A DNA stretch of 64,000 nucleotides, taken from NCBI RefSeq assembly GCF_019175385.1, contig NC_083339.1:84865905-84929904 (forward strand), in the 5' to 3' direction. The notes below the pieces were generated by a model. That model saw only the letters and a program-made list of their open reading frames with translations. It was not told the origin of the DNA and searched no databases. Both the position numbers and the translations under genes were made by a program. This DNA is from Lycium barbarum. Taxonomy: Eukaryota > Streptophyta > Magnoliopsida > Solanales > Solanaceae. Numbering within the stretch: position 1 is the first letter of the stretch; each line of letters starts with the position of its first letter. This document shows positions 31,061 to 44,675 of this stretch, one piece after another.

Positions 31061-34053
31061 TGTTATGTCCCGTATTTTCGTATAACGGGAAATCAAGAAA
31101 TAAATAAGACTTGTGTGTGTTGAGGAGATATTTTGATTCAAGTTGCTATGCTCATGTTGATTATGAAATCATTGATGTCAAGACCTCGGGGAAGGCCGAG
31201 GGTAAATTTGGAATTTTGGAAATTAGTTTCGGGAATTACAAAACGGGACGTTTAATGAATCGGGCCAAGAAATAGAACAAACAAATTGTGGCCCAAGTAG
31301 CTAGGGGTGGCCGGCCATATTCATGGCCCAAGCCCCTTTGTTAAATGATCATGTGCCATGCACATGATCAACATAGTGGATATATATCATGTAACCCTTT
31401 GAATTATCTAGAATCAAGATCAAAAACAAAAAAAAAAAAGGGGCATCAAATAAAGGCTCTCGGCCGTAAGGGTTAGGAGAAAAAGAAAAATCATCCAAGT
31501 TTTTGTTGTTGATTCAAAAATCTCAAGTTTTACATAATTGTGAAGTACTCAAGACGCTCTCCGACGTGATACAAGTAGTTTGGAGAAAGAGCGACGTTTG
31601 CGACAAGTCGGAAATTCAAGAAAAAGGTAAGATTTTTATGTTTTAATGTTATGAAATGGACATATATGTGATAGTGATTGATGTTGCATGAGGATTGTGG
31701 GATGGTGTTGTGTTTGTGCATGGTGTGTGTGTGTATAAAGGGTGTGTTTGGCCGTGAGGGAATGAGGTGCAAGGCATAAGAATTTTATCTTGTTTAGTTT
31801 GAATAATGTGTTGTTGTGATCCTTATGTTGTAAAGGGTTGATTAAAGAATTGAGTTGGTGTTAGAAAATAATTTCGGACCTTATCGGAAAGTGTATACCT
31901 TTGGTATATTTGTGTATATCATAGTATATTTATGATACTAAAGACCTTAAATAATATTTATGGTTGATGATAACGAATTTGGAATGAAACGACGCAAGTT
32001 AGAGCGTTCGTCGTAACTTTTGGTATTTTGAATGAAAATTGGAAAGTAGTGAACTTTGGGGATGTTTGCCTGTGGTTTGGAACTTGTTGGTGGTGTGTTT
32101 GAATAATTGTGAATGAGTGAATGAATGGACTAATGTGGAAATAGAATTGGAATTTTGAAGTTGAATCAAGAATTTGCCAACTTATGTATTAAAGTGAAAT
32201 TTTGAAGTTAATGTAGTATGATTGTGGTTTGTATGGTTTAATGATGTTTGGGCTGTTGTTGTTGTTGTATTTTGAGCCGAGCTAAGTCTCGGGGGTGTTA
32301 GATTTATAGGGGAAGTGCTGCCGAAATTTCGGTAGCCAAATATAGCCCAAAGACTAAAATGTTAATTCTCATGAATAGTAACTGGTAAAAGTGACCATTT
32401 GCAGTTTCTGGACGAAACGGGAATTGCGATTTGAGGAGCGTAAGGCGCCAACCAGGTATGTAAAGCCTACCTATCATTCTTTTGGCATGTCCTAGACATA
32501 CTAGGTTAATATTGGCCCCTCGGGAATAACCCTGCTCTTGGAAATCGAAGTTCGAGTTCGAGCACTATTCATTCAGCGCGATTGAACCCTTTTTGTCGCA
32601 TTTGGTTAAAAGAATGTTCGTACCTCCATAACTTGTGCTGTTGTGTCCGAAACTCCTCGAAAATTTCGTAGATGGCTCTATGGAGCCGAAAGTCTGTGAT
32701 TTGTGTCCGCCGCCTCAATTTGACCCGAGGCGGGCCCGCGAGCCCCGAGGCTCCCCTTATTCGGTTTGTTTGGTCTGTTTGCGTCCGTTATAATCTGCGA
32801 CCGTCTGTTTACGACCAAAGATGCGTTTGAAACTTCCTATGCCATTAATGTACGTTTTCCCCTCTGAATGATGTGAGATTTTCGGAAAATGACTTATGAA
32901 CGCTTTTTCTTGAGAATTTGGCAGTTTGGAACTTCGTAACTTTTACACATAAACTTTGATCAATCTGATTCCTGCTCCGAGCCTTCTGGCGTCAGTATAT
33001 ACCTATACGTAAACTATATGTTGAGTCCGACAAGTTATTTTTGATATGCATATGGTTTCTGCACTACTCTGTTCGTGCTGTCTGCTGTGATTTCGTTCGT
33101 CGGTACCCGGGCCGACTTTGTGATCGTGCGCGCTAAAATATATTCGGGAGTTATGATGTGTTACTGTTTCCGAGGCCTCGCCATAGGGCCGGTTACCGCT
33201 TATGGAGTTATGATGTGATATGGCATTTGATATGTTCTGATGATATGATGTGTCTGGAGACTATACGGAGATTTGAAAACTTCTGGAGTTATGATGTGTT
33301 GTGGCACCAGCGTCGGGGGGGGGGGGGGGGTGACCACGTTCCTAAACCCTATACATGATTTGATTTGCATTTGTACGTTCGCCTCCCGCGCAGGTTTGCT
33401 TTGTTTACGATGTTGGTGTGTTTGTCCTTTCTGACTCCAGCTGTGTTTGTGATTTCTGTACCTTCTGCTTTACATACTTAGTACTTCTCCCGTACTGACC
33501 CCCGTTTCTTCGGGGGCTGTGTTTCATGCCCGCAGGTACAGAAGCTCGTTTGGGTGGTCCTCCAGTCTAGGCTACTCATTCTGCTGTGTTGGAGAGCTCC
33601 CCTTTGATTCGGAGCCTAGCCATTGGTACATATCTTTTGTTGTGTCTGTATTCTGTATATTTGGATGAGTGGGTACGGCGGGGCCCTGTCTCGCCATATG
33701 TCTTTGTTTTGAGTTCGTAGAGGCCTGTAGTCATATATGTGGGGTGAGGGTCCTATGTATGTTTGTCTGATTCTGTTTTCTGGTCTTAAGGCGGTCTGTT
33801 TGTTATGCCGGCCCCAAATGGCCCTTATGCTTATATTTGCACTTTTGGCCGGCGATGTCCATTCCGCCGCTCAGTTTGTATTTGATATGATATTTTGATT
33901 TGGCACGACCGCTTAAGACATATTTGATATAAATTATGTTCGATATGATTTCGAAAAATTATGGAATGAGTTTGGATTTGAAAATGAATGTGTGATTCGG
34001 TCTGGGTACCCAGGTAGGGTGCCAGTCGCGGCCCACGGGGCTGGGTCGTGATA
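31061..34053 (+). mobile_element. Solo LTR H (C family, 2993 bp)
   Basis: TGTTATGTCCCG to GGGTCGTGATA, the reverse-complement family of the C LTR over its full length, with no internal region. Flanks are GTAGC (31056-31060) and GGAGC (34054-34058). The uninterrupted E right LTR has GTGGC there, so the 5-bp duplication has mutated. A solo LTR is explained by LTR-LTR recombination. It contains a G16 run at 33315-33330. Confidence 0.93.
31346..31388 (+). promoter_or_regulatory. Putative promoter of H: palindrome and TATATAT
   Basis: TGATCATGTGC-cat-GCACATGATCA (perfect 11-bp arms) followed by GTGGATATATATC. Two base pairs differ from C and both are compensated. Confidence 0.55.
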
Positions 34054-35754
34054 GGAGCCGACAAAATGATATACAAAACATAGGCCGAAAAGGCCAAACA
34101 CATCTACCCACACACACACATGTCTACGAGCCTCTAAGAGTATAACATATCACATTAGCGGGACAGGACCCCGCTATGACCATAATTATATACACAATAT
34201 AATGAGTACCCAAAAGATATGGCTCCGAATGAAATGGAGCTCTCTATGTAATGTCCGAATAGACAGCTATGGATCAAGTCTGTCTCCCTGTGCACCTGCG
34301 GGCATGACGCAGCGTCCACACACAAAAGGACGTCAGTACGAAGAATGTACTGAGTATGTAAAGCATAAGCAACATCAATAAATAAGCATCATGAACAACA
34401 TATGAAATAGCATAGGAGGGGGAGACAATAATATCATCGTCATAGCACTTACCTGCCTTTCGTAGGACTTTCCATTTTTCATACGTATTTGTACACCTAC
34501 GTCATCATCCATATTCCATAATAGTACTCGTACGATACTTGTGCTCATATTTGTATACATCTCCTTATTCGTATTCTTATACATAGTCTTATCACATTCA
34601 TATTCATATTATATACATAGTCATTTCATATACATAGCATTTACATAGCATACCCGACCACATAGGATCAGTGTTTCATACATACTTGGCCAACCAAGGC
34701 TCAAGGTTACCCATACCTGGCCCTACCAAGGCTTCAGGGTTATCCGTACCATCTGTAGAGGTGTGCGCGCGTTTCGTAATCGTATACATACTTTATACAA
34801 ATTCATATACATATATCCTTCCCGGCGTTATAAACTCGGGGTGTCATTATAGCCCTTCATAGGCACATGTAAGTATAATAGCCCGTAGGCACCTTTAGCA
34901 TCGTTATTATTATCATTTTCGCTACATCTATATCTAATGCTTATTCGTCATATGGGGTGCGTAGTATAATCGTAGCACATATCGAGGATCGTGAGCTTAT
35001 GAGCTCAGAGTGTCAATCATTTGAATACAACATACTCATGTAGAGGATTTAAGAGTTTGGGAAAGGAACCATGCCTTATGAAAGAAGGGTTAGCCTTACA
35101 TACCTTTTCGTCGGACTATTCTACACTTGCACGCTTCCTTCCAATGCTAGCGTCTATACCTTCATTAATATAATAACAATGGCCACTAGTCATTCACATT
35201 ATCCACATTATTTAGATTCCTTAATTTGCCTGTAATTCACCCATATTCATGGTCATAACATCCAACTTCGTCCATTCGTCTAAAGTGTCTAGTTCATGAT
35301 CTTAGTACCATTTATAATGCATTCATATCACAACACAACAACATTCATGATTCAATTAAAACTATTCCTCAAAATGTCACTATTCATCATTTATGACCTA
35401 CTTGACCATATTTTTTACAATCCATGTATTTCAACTCTTCAATACCTTAAACATCATGTAAAAATCATGAATCTTACCTTAGAAGTTGTAGGAACAAGCT
35501 TTGGTTAATAATACTCCACTTTGAGCAAAACCCTAGTTTTTCTCCATTTGGATTTCTTGACCTAGATGATCTTTGATGATGTTCTTACTCTTGATTCACC
35601 TTGTTTTATGTTGTTGATCCTCAAATATCCTTGAAAACTTGTATAATAAATGTAGAGACAGGTTTTAGAGAGAAGTGGTGTAATGTTGTAATGAAATAAA
35701 ACAAGTGTAGGTCTCTTTATTTAATGGCTTGCAAAATCTGTGCTGAGGTGAACA

Positions 35755-36030
35755 ATGGTAATCCATCATGGTTTACGACCCGTATTGCAGTTTACGGACC
35801 GTCCCTCGCGATTGTCTTTAACCATTTCTAGAACCAGAACCTTTGGCTGCTTGCGTGGTGATTTACGACCATGGTTTACGGGCCGTAAATCACTTTACGG
35901 TCCGTCCTCCAGGTCGTATTTTACCATTTCTCGACTGGCAGAAAGTTGAAGCCTTGCATGGCAGTTTATGACCTGCTAGTTTACGGACCGTATACCAGTT
36001 TACGGTCTGTCCTAGCACTTTACGACCACT
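35755..36030 (-). promoter_or_regulatory. U3 palindrome array in E 3' LTR
   Basis: Multiple copies of TTTACGGNCCGT or degenerate forms, including TTTACGGGCCGTAAA, a perfect palindrome around one base. Upstream, in element sense, of a TAAATAAA-like box. Enhancer-like by arrangement only. Confidence 0.5.
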
Positions 36031-36280
36031 GGGCAGTTGCAATTCTGCAACTTTCCATATTTCTTAGACTTCTCATTTTAATCACCCACGTCCATGCACA
36101 TGCATTGCTCACCTTATATCTCATCTTAATTGAGCCAACTTTCTCATCTCACATCGGATACCTTTGAAATATCGCCTACGGTAATCAAACGTCATTTCTT
36201 GCTCATAGACATCATGCACCCATACTTATCACTAGTTCGTTCACTTACGTACCAACGGAAATTTTTTCCGAGGTGTAACA

Positions 36281-36316
36281 TTCTTCCCCCCTTAAGAACA
36301 TTCGTCCCCGAATGTT
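36281..36316 (-). promoter_or_regulatory. Element E polypurine tract and inverted repeat
   Basis: TTCTTCCCCCCTTAAG on the plus strand, then AACATTCG-TCCC-CGAATGTT (36297-36316). Non-coding sequence follows to 36484, including the conserved GCCAGAGTTTCCC ... CACAGGG block. Confidence 0.88.
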
Positions 36317-36484
36317 AAAGTGCTTTGGAATTCTACAAAAATTTCGCCAGAGTTTCCCTTATAATATGGCGCTACCATCCTGCCACAACAACCCATAATA
36401 TCGATGCCACACAGGGACACAACATAACAACATAAAATTTTGGCCACACATGACCCAAAAGCATAAAAAGAAAATATACATACC

Positions 36485-37270
36485 TTATGATCTTGACGTC
36501 TCATCTTGGGCTTCTTCCAAGGGCTGAAATAAATGTGGGTATTTGGATCGCATACTTTCTTCTGCTTCCCATGTCATCTCCTCTCGTTTACTGCTTCTCC
36601 ATAGAACCTTAACCGAGGCCACCTCTTTGTTTCTAAGCCTCCGTACTTGGCTGTCTAATATGGCAATGGGTACCTCTTCATAAGTCAATTTCTCTGTCAC
36701 TTGCACATCGTTTACTGGGACGATCCTAGTGGGATCTCCAACATATTTTCGAAGCATCGAGACATGAAATACTGGATGGACTGACTCCAATTCCGGAGGT
36801 AGATCTAACTCATAGGCCACTTTGCCTATTTTGCGCACAATCTCATATGGTCCAATATACCGGGGACTAAGCTTCCCCTTTTTGCCAAATCTCATAACGC
36901 CTTTCATTGGCGACACTTTCAAGAATACCCAATCCTTCACTTTGAACTCCAAGTCTCTTCGACGATTATCCGCATAGGACTTTTGACGACTTTGGGCTGC
37001 TAGCAACCGATCTTGTATAAGCTTGACTTTCTCTATAGCTTGCTGGATCAAGTCTGGTCCTATCAATTTAGTTTCTCCGGTTTCAAAACACCCAATTGGG
37101 GATCTACACTTTCTCCCATATAAAGCTTCATATGGTGCCATTTGAATGCTGGAATGATAACTATTATTGTAAGCAAATTCAATGAGTGGCAAATGATCAT
37201 CCCAATTTCCTCCAAAATCTATCATACATGCTCGAAACATATCCTCAAGAGTATGAATAGTACGTTCAGC
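36485..37270 (-). pseudogene. Element E integrase C-terminus and chromodomain-like tail
   Basis: From TAA 37271-37273 (in the DGQAER motif) to the natural end at 36485. It contains the end of the integrase core, KDWVFLKVSPMKGVMRFG, YIGPYEIVRKIGKVAYE, HPVFHVSMLRKYVGDPTR and the chromodomain-like ILDSQVRRLRNKEVASVKV with EEMTWEAEE. It is in frame with the preceding segment. Confidence 0.9.
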
Positions 37271-38650
37271 TTATCCATCGGTCTGGGGATGAAATGCCGT
37301 GCTAAGGCTAACTCGGGTCCCTAAACCCTCTTGGAAAAACCTCCAAAACTTAGCTGTAAACTGAGTCCCTCTGTCAGAGATAATAGATACCGGGACGCCA
37401 TGGAGTTTTACTATCTCGTTAAGATAAAGCTTCGCATAATCTTCTGCCTCATAGGTCGTCGTGACCGGTAAGAAATGAGCTGACTTGGTGAGTCTATCCA
37501 CAATCACCCATATGGAATCATACTTACGTCGAGAACGGGGTAAGCCTGAAATGAAGTCCATGTTAATCACTTCCCACTTCCAAGTTGGGATTTCTATAGC
37601 TTGCAACAATCCACCCGGCTTTTGGTGTTCAATCTTCACTTGTTGGCAATTAGGACACTGAGCTACGAATTCCGCTATATCTTTCTGCATCCCATTCCAC
37701 CAATATATAGACTTAAGATCATGATACATCTTCGTCGCTCCGGGGTGAACAGAATAACGGGAACTATGAGCTTCTCTCAAAATCTGGTGGCGTAAACTTG
37801 CCACATCGGGAACACATAATCTTCCTCTACATTGGAGAACTCCGTCTCCTGAAATGTCAAATGATGACTCCTTTTTAAGAGGGAGTGTATTTCTGTACTG
37901 CATTAGCATGGGATCCTCATATTGTCGCTCTTTCACTTCTGCTACTAGCGACGAGACTGCTGTATTCTGGATAGTAGCTTCGCTGCTACCTGAGTCCACT
38001 ACTCGGACTCCTAGGCTAGCTAACTGTTGAAGCTCACGGGCCATCTCTTTCTTTTCTGGTCGTACATCACTTAGACTTCCCATCGACCTACGGCTAAGAG
38101 CATCAGCCACCACATTTGCCTTTCCGGGGTGGTACAGGATCTCAACATCATAGTCTTTTAGCAACTCTAGCCATCGTCGTTGCCGCAAATTCAACTCTTT
38201 CTGCTTCAAGATGTATTGAAGACTCTTATGATCTATGTAAATATCCACGTGGACACCATATAAGTAATGTATGCATATCTTTAATGCATGGACCACCGCG
38301 GCCAATTCTAAGTCATGGGTAGGATAATTCTTCTCATGTTTCCGCAATTTCCTTGAAGCATACGCAATCACTTTGCCATGTTGCATCAACACACAGCCTA
38401 GCCCAACAGCTGAAGTGTCGCAATACACAACGTATCCTTCCAATCCCTCTGGAAGTGTCAGAACTGGGGCAGAAGTCAACCGACCCTTTAACTCTTGGAA
38501 ACTACGTTCACCAGCATCTGTACATTGAAACTTGGCGGATTTCTGTGTCAACTTTATGAGTGGTGCAGAAATAGAGGAAAAACCTTCAACGAATCTCCTG
38601 TAATAACCTGCTAAGCCCAGAAAGCTACGAACCTCTGTAGGAGTTGTGGG
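37271..38650 (-). pseudogene. Element E RNase H and integrase
   Basis: In frame between TGA 38651-38653 and TAA 37271-37273. RNase H has [17 protein letters not shown] and an altered final motif, IDHKSLQY for TDHKSLQY, which keeps the Asp. Integrase has HHCC ([17 protein letters not shown] ... CPNCQQ) and core motifs [21 protein letters not shown] and FHPQTDG, where the stop falls. Confidence 0.9.
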
Positions 38651-40138
38651 TCATGGCCAAGTCTTCACGGCCTTAATCTTCTGACTATCCACTCGAATAC
38701 CATCGCCTGCCACTATATGCCCTAAAAATGCCACTGAGTTCAACCAGAACTCACATTTGGAAAACTTTGCAAACAATTCTCGAGTTCGAAGAACTCCAAG
38801 GACAACATGCAAATGATCTGCATGTTCTGCTTCGGATCTAGAATACACCAAAATATCATCAATGAATACGATTACAAATAAGTCCAGAAAGGACCTGAAC
38901 ACATTATTCATCAAATCCATAAATATCGCTGGCGCATTAGTTAGCCCAAATGACATCACCCGGAATTCAAAATGACCATATCTCGTTCTGAAGGCTGTCT
39001 TAGGGATATCTTTCTCCCTAAATCTCACTTGATGATACCCGGACCTCAAATCAATCTTTGAAAACCATTTGGCGTCTTGCAATTGATCAAACAAGTCATC
39101 AATCCTTGGGAGAGGATATTTATTCTTAATCGTTACTTTATTCAATTGCCTATAATCAATGCACATTCTAAGGGAGCCATCTTTCTTTCGGACGAACAAT
39201 ACGGGCGCTCCCCACGGGGATGAACTAGGCTTAATGAAGCCTTTATCAAGCAAGTCCTTCAATTGCTGCTTCAACTCTTTCAATTCTGCGGGTGCCATTC
39301 TATAAGGAGGAATAGATATAGGTGTGGTGCTTGGCAACACATCAATTGTAAAATCAATCTCCCGTTCAGGAGGAAGGCCTGGAAGCTCTTCCGGGAACAC
39401 ATCCGGAAATTCGTTCACTACGGGAACTGACTGAAGAGTCGGCGATTCAGCTTCTACATCTTGAACTCGCACTAGATGATAAATACATCCTTTCGTGATC
39501 ATCTTCCTTGCCTTTAGATAGGAAATAAATCTACCTTTTGGTGATGCCGCATTCCCTTTCCATTCTAAGACTGGTTCTCCCGGAAATTGGAAACGAACCA
39601 TCTTCATTCGGCAATCAACATTGGCATAACAAGAAGCTAACCAATCCATGCCCATAATAACATCAAAATCTACCATTTCTAGCTCATGAAAATCAATCAT
39701 GGTACGATGGTCACAAATCGTGACTATACAATCCCTATATGCTCGGCTAGCTATTACCGATTCACCCACGGGTGTGGACACCTCAAAAGGTTTGATCGAC
39801 TCCGGCTCGACTATAAATTGACCCGCAATATAAGGAGTAACATATGATAACGTGGAGCTCGGATCAATCAAAGCATATACATCATGAGAGAATACCAATA
39901 ATATACTTGTGACCACGTCAGGAGAAGACTCTAGATCTTAGCGTCCAGCCAAGGCATAAATACGGTGCTGAGGGCCGCTAGTACTGGGAGCTCTGCCTCT
40001 ACCTCTACCATGGCCAACTGGCGCATGTGAACCTGGCCCCGTAGGGCGTACAGATGCCAAAGATCCGGCTACCGACCCTGATGGTTGGGTCCTACCTCTA
40101 CCATGTACTGAGGGGCAATCACGCATAATATGGCCTGG
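38651..40138 (-). pseudogene. Element E gag tail, protease and reverse transcriptase
   Basis: From TGA 40139-40141 to TGA 38651-38653. It contains the end of the second knuckle (HIMRDC), the Gly/Arg-rich gag tail, TAA 39938-39940 (CAA in G), protease [13 protein letters not shown] (the usual DPGS reads DPSS, a Gly loss at the active site), and RT with [28 protein letters not shown] and FIDDILVYS. Confidence 0.9.
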
Positions 40139-41064
40139 TCAACTACATGAATAGCAAACATCTAAACACAATCGGCATTGACCCCAATGCGACTTCCCAC
40201 ACTGGGAACATCTTGGTATAGGTGGCCTTGACTGGCCTGAACCACCTCTAAACTGGGACCCCGAATAACTCTGACTCAGCCCGGGATGAGTAGATCTATC
40301 AAGGCTCTGGCCTGAAAACTGTGGAGGTGCACTGGTCATAGAATAGCCCGAATGTCTAGGGAACTGTTGCCTGTGTCCGCCTCTGGACTTACTTATTGGG
40401 CCCGAAGATCTGGCCCTCTTGCTATGTCCCCTATCCTGTTCACGTTCACTTCTCCGCTTCTGTAGGCTTTCCTCTAAGTTCTGAGCATGTGCCTGAATGC
40501 GTGCAATATCCATACCGTTCTGAAGGGACACAGTCAAGCATTTGTCCATCAGATGGGGCCCTAGGCCCTTTTTAAATTGGTGTACCCTGTCGCCCATATT
40601 TGCTACCATGGCCGAAGCATACCTGGCCAAGGAGTTAAAACGGAGGCTATACTCTAGGGCACTCATACTGCCTTGCCTCAAATTTAAGAATTTATCGGCC
40701 TTAGCTCGCCGAACTTCTGGGGGCATATAATGACGGAGAAAAGCATCAACAAATTCTTGCCATACCGGGGGAGGTGCATTTGCTCCCCGTGAAGCCATCC
40801 ATACCGTATACCACGGAATCGAGACATCTCTCAATCTATATGACGCTAACTCCACTGACTCGGTGTCTGAAGCATGTATCAACCGGAGCGTCCTTAGCAT
40901 ACCATCAATAAAGTCCTGGGATCCTCCTCCGGTTTTGACCCAAAGAATTCCTGAGGGTTCAAAGTAATGAAATCACGGGCTCTTGCACTAACAGCCCTAT
41001 CACCATACCCTGAACTGTGCCTCTGAGCATGGGCCGCAACAAATTGAGTCAATAAGGTAATGGC

Positions 41065-44000
41065 TGTTATATCCCGTATTTTTTTACGTCGGATTATTTG
41101 TAAGCTGAGGTGGGGCCCACACATCGAGATTTTTTTTTGACATCTGAAAAGTCATATGAATCATATATGTGAAGTTAAACACAACTCAAGAAGGACCCTT
41201 GGGCCAAATCAAAGTGGAAGTCCTCCAAACGAATATTTTTAAGAAAACGTTTTCGGGTGATCTGACTTTTAGGGGCAAAAACGGTATTATAAGTTTGGAA
41301 TTTGGAAACATACCAATCAATAGAAGTTGTAGATAATTGAATTAGCTTTCCAACCATAGGTCGTGGGTTCTCAGGTGACGTCGGTGCAAGGAGATATGGA
41401 CGTTTTAAGGTCGAAAGGTCAGTGGGCTAGGCCCAACTCGGGATCAACTGAGTTGGCCCAAAAAAAATAAAAACGAATTAAGGCCCAAAGAGAGAAGGGT
41501 GGCCGGCCAAGCCTAAGGCCCAAACCATGATTCTAATATTTCCCATGTGCTAAAATGAATATAAGGGTCATTTATCCATTAGAAAGTTCTTGAAACATAG
41601 AAGAGAAACACAAAGCAACAAGAAGAGCAAATTAGAAGGCCATACACGGCCATGACCCAAGAAAATTCACCCCTTAAAATCTTCTCCCAAAAATTATTTT
41701 CTTGTGGTATTCCTACTAATTCAAGGGTCCTTTACAACTTGGTGTAATTATTTTGGAAGAAAGAGCACTTGTTTCTTCAAGTTGACAACTTGGTCAAGTG
41801 AAAAAGATTGTAGAAAAAGGTAAGAATTAATCCCTTTTTATTGTGTTATGAAGGTTGGTTTATATTGTAGTATGTAGAAATGAGTAGAATTTATGGAAAT
41901 ATGGAAGTTTACAAAGTGGGTGTGCATATATGTAAGTGGACATATATGTATATTGTTGTATAAATAGTATGAGTTGAATTTTATGTTGTATTCTAGTTGT
42001 GGTTATGGTGAAATTTATATTGGAAATGGAAGAAAATGGTTCAAGTTGGCATGGAAAATTATTGGAAATAGTTATAGGAAATTATGTGATTTTAATGAAG
42101 TTTTTATGTAATTATAGAAGTAGAGTTTTAAATGTGAATTATTATGTTAGTTGGTGAATTTGGAAGGATAATAGTTCATATTGGCATGAAAGATTGGTTG
42201 TTAAGTGGTTATGAGAAGTTTTGTGATTTTATGGTAGATTTATGTAATTATGAAAATGAAATTATTAAGGTGCAAATTATGATTATGGTTGATGAAATTG
42301 GAAGATGGAAATATGTTATGAATATGTAGATTGAAGATTAGAAGTTTTGGATGGATTATGGTTTTGGTGGAAAGTTTGTATATTTTGTATATCTTGTGAA
42401 TATTTGGTAGAAACGATATGAAATGCTTCCGAATTATATTGTAATGATCTTGATTAGTAATGAATGTAAAAACATTGAGATTGGTTTGGAAATGTGAAGT
42501 TGGAATGAAAGCTATTGCATTATGTTGGAAAGAAGACTAGTTGTGTTATATTGTCTTTTGTAGTCATGGTTGTTGTCATTGTGTTGATAGTTTGGCCGGG
42601 TTGAATTCCCGGATTGTTGTTGATTAAAAATTGGCTAAGTTGAATTTTGGGGATGGTGTATTTATAGGGGAGATGCTGCCCAAATTTTTGTAGACAAGTA
42701 TTGGTTAAGATTGAAATCTTAAAGCCTTACAATTAACATTTGGTAATTGTGACCAAATTGTAGATTTTGGCGAACTTGAAACTTGATTTTGGAGACGTGT
42801 ATGAAGCGGAAAAGGTATGTAAGGCTTCACCCTTCCTTCTATGGCATGTCTTAAACGTAATAAGTTGGGTACGAGCCTCGGGGACAACTCTATTTCCCGG
42901 AATCCGCACTTAAAGTTTCCCCTTTTTCATTCAGTAGAATTGAATTAGAAATTATGTAAAATATTGGAGAAACTTCCTAAACATCTAGAACTGGCATAAA
43001 TATGACCCGACTACCTTAAAACCCTCACAAGTGACGTCATGAAATATAATGTACGTAAATTTGGTACGCCGCCTCATTTGACCCGAGGTGGGCCCATTGT
43101 TCCCGGATTTTCCCTATTGCTCCGTTTGACTTATTTTGGGAGTAGAATCCAAAGGAAACTTTTGATCCTCGTTCCGATTATCAAACGATAAGTACTGTAC
43201 CATTCTAATGGAAATATGTATATGTATATAAAATATGTATATGTATATAAGATATGTAAAAGTATATAAGACATGTATATGTATATAAGATATATATATG
43301 TTTATAAAATATGTACATGATATACGTATATGTATACGATGAAAGATCCAGAGCGCTATAGACGCTGATATATGTATATGATACAGGTATATGTATATGA
43401 TAAAAGATCCAGAGCGCTATAGTCGCTGATATACGTACATGATACCAGTATATGTATATGATAAAAGATTCAGAGCGCTATAGACGCTGATATATGTACA
43501 TGATGTATGCATATGTATACGGGGAAGATGGGAATAAGGGCAGAGCGTTATACACGCATATCCACCTGATCAGTTGGCATTACATGACATGATATCGTCT
43601 CGGACGCGGGATGTGTATTTATGGCTAAATGGATCAGCTGCCGACGCCTCGGCAATATGACATGTTCTATTTTTATATATATATGAACAAGAAAAGATTT
43701 TGAACGGAAAGCTAAGCTATGATATGATACGCTATGATACGCTATGCCATGATATGATACGCTACGACAAGCTATGCTATGATATGATAAGCTATGCTAT
43801 GATATGACAAGTTACGCTATGGCATGATACACTATGACACACTATACTATGACATTGACATGATATAGCACGATACGACATGCTGTAGTAAGACATGACA
43901 TTACACGATATAATATGCCATGATAAGACACGATAGGATACGACCTGATATGCCACGATAGGATACGACCTGATATGCCACGATAGGATACGATAGTGCA

Positions 44001-44675
44001 CGATAGGACACGATACGACAAGATACGACATAATATAAGTTCTATTTTCTACGTTCATGGAGGGGAAACGTTTTTAAAAGGAAAAGACAAGCCATGCATG
44101 ATAGCCGCCCAAAAAGGGGCCTTCCTATGTACAGGTTACTTTCTTGCCTCGTTATATGTCCTGTGACTCCATGATATTATTAATCGCACTCTATGTTATT
44201 GCTTGCATTGTCTTCCATGCCTTACATACTCGGTACACTATTCGTACTGACGTCCTTTCTTGTGGACGCTGCGTTTCATGCCGCGCAGGTCAGCAGACAG
44301 GTGGACGTGATCCTTAGAAGCTCTACCAGCCGCACTTGACAGCGCTCCAGTTGTTCCGGAGCCTCACTCCAGCGGTACTATTTTATGCATATACATTCGG
44401 GCTTGGTAGCACCCCGGCCCTTTCTATGTATAAGTGTACTATGTCTAGAGGCTCGTAGATAGATACGTACAGTCAGTCAGGTACAGATATATGTATAGTG
44501 TTTTGGCATGTTAATATTGTTGTACAAGGTAATAACGGAGTTTATTAGTTTATGTTCAAGGAAAAAAAATGGCTCGATTTACACGGCTTGCTAAGAGGTA
44601 CAAGTAATACGATAGATAAGGGGTGCTCGGTACAAGTATCGGGTACTCGTCACGGCCCCTAGTCGGGTCGTGACA
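41065..44675 (+). mobile_element. Solo LTR I (3611 bp) inside E gag
   Basis: TGTTATATCCCG to GGGTCGTGACA with perfect ATGGC duplications (41060-41064 and 44676-44680). There is no internal region, so it is a solo LTR. It begins like the B LTR but is longer. It contains AAGGTAAGA (about 41816), AAAGGTATGTAAGG (about 42813), complex tandem repeats (43216-44040) and the two-hairpin module (44221-44290). Confidence 0.94.
43216..44040. repeat. Compound satellite within LTR I
   Basis: Three parts: TATGTATA-type microsatellite (about 43216-43340), a 61-bp unit containing GATCCAGAGCGCTATAG repeated three times (starts 43342, 43403, 43464) plus a partial, and an approximately 10-bp-period array of CTATGATATGATACG and CACGATAGGATACGAC (about 43715-44040) with exact 26-bp repeats near 43945-44000. 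Confidence 0.85.

Larger units (their letters stand above)
30854..36280 (-). repeat. Element E 3' LTR, interrupted by solo LTR H
   Basis: Segments 30854-31060 and 34054-36280; about 2.43 kb without H and its duplication, compared with 2420 bp for the right LTR. The two-hairpin module is at 34291-34363, AAGGTATGTAAGG near 35092-35107, AAGGTAAGA near 35471-35480 and the ACGGNCCGT array at about 35755-36030. Confidence 0.92.
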
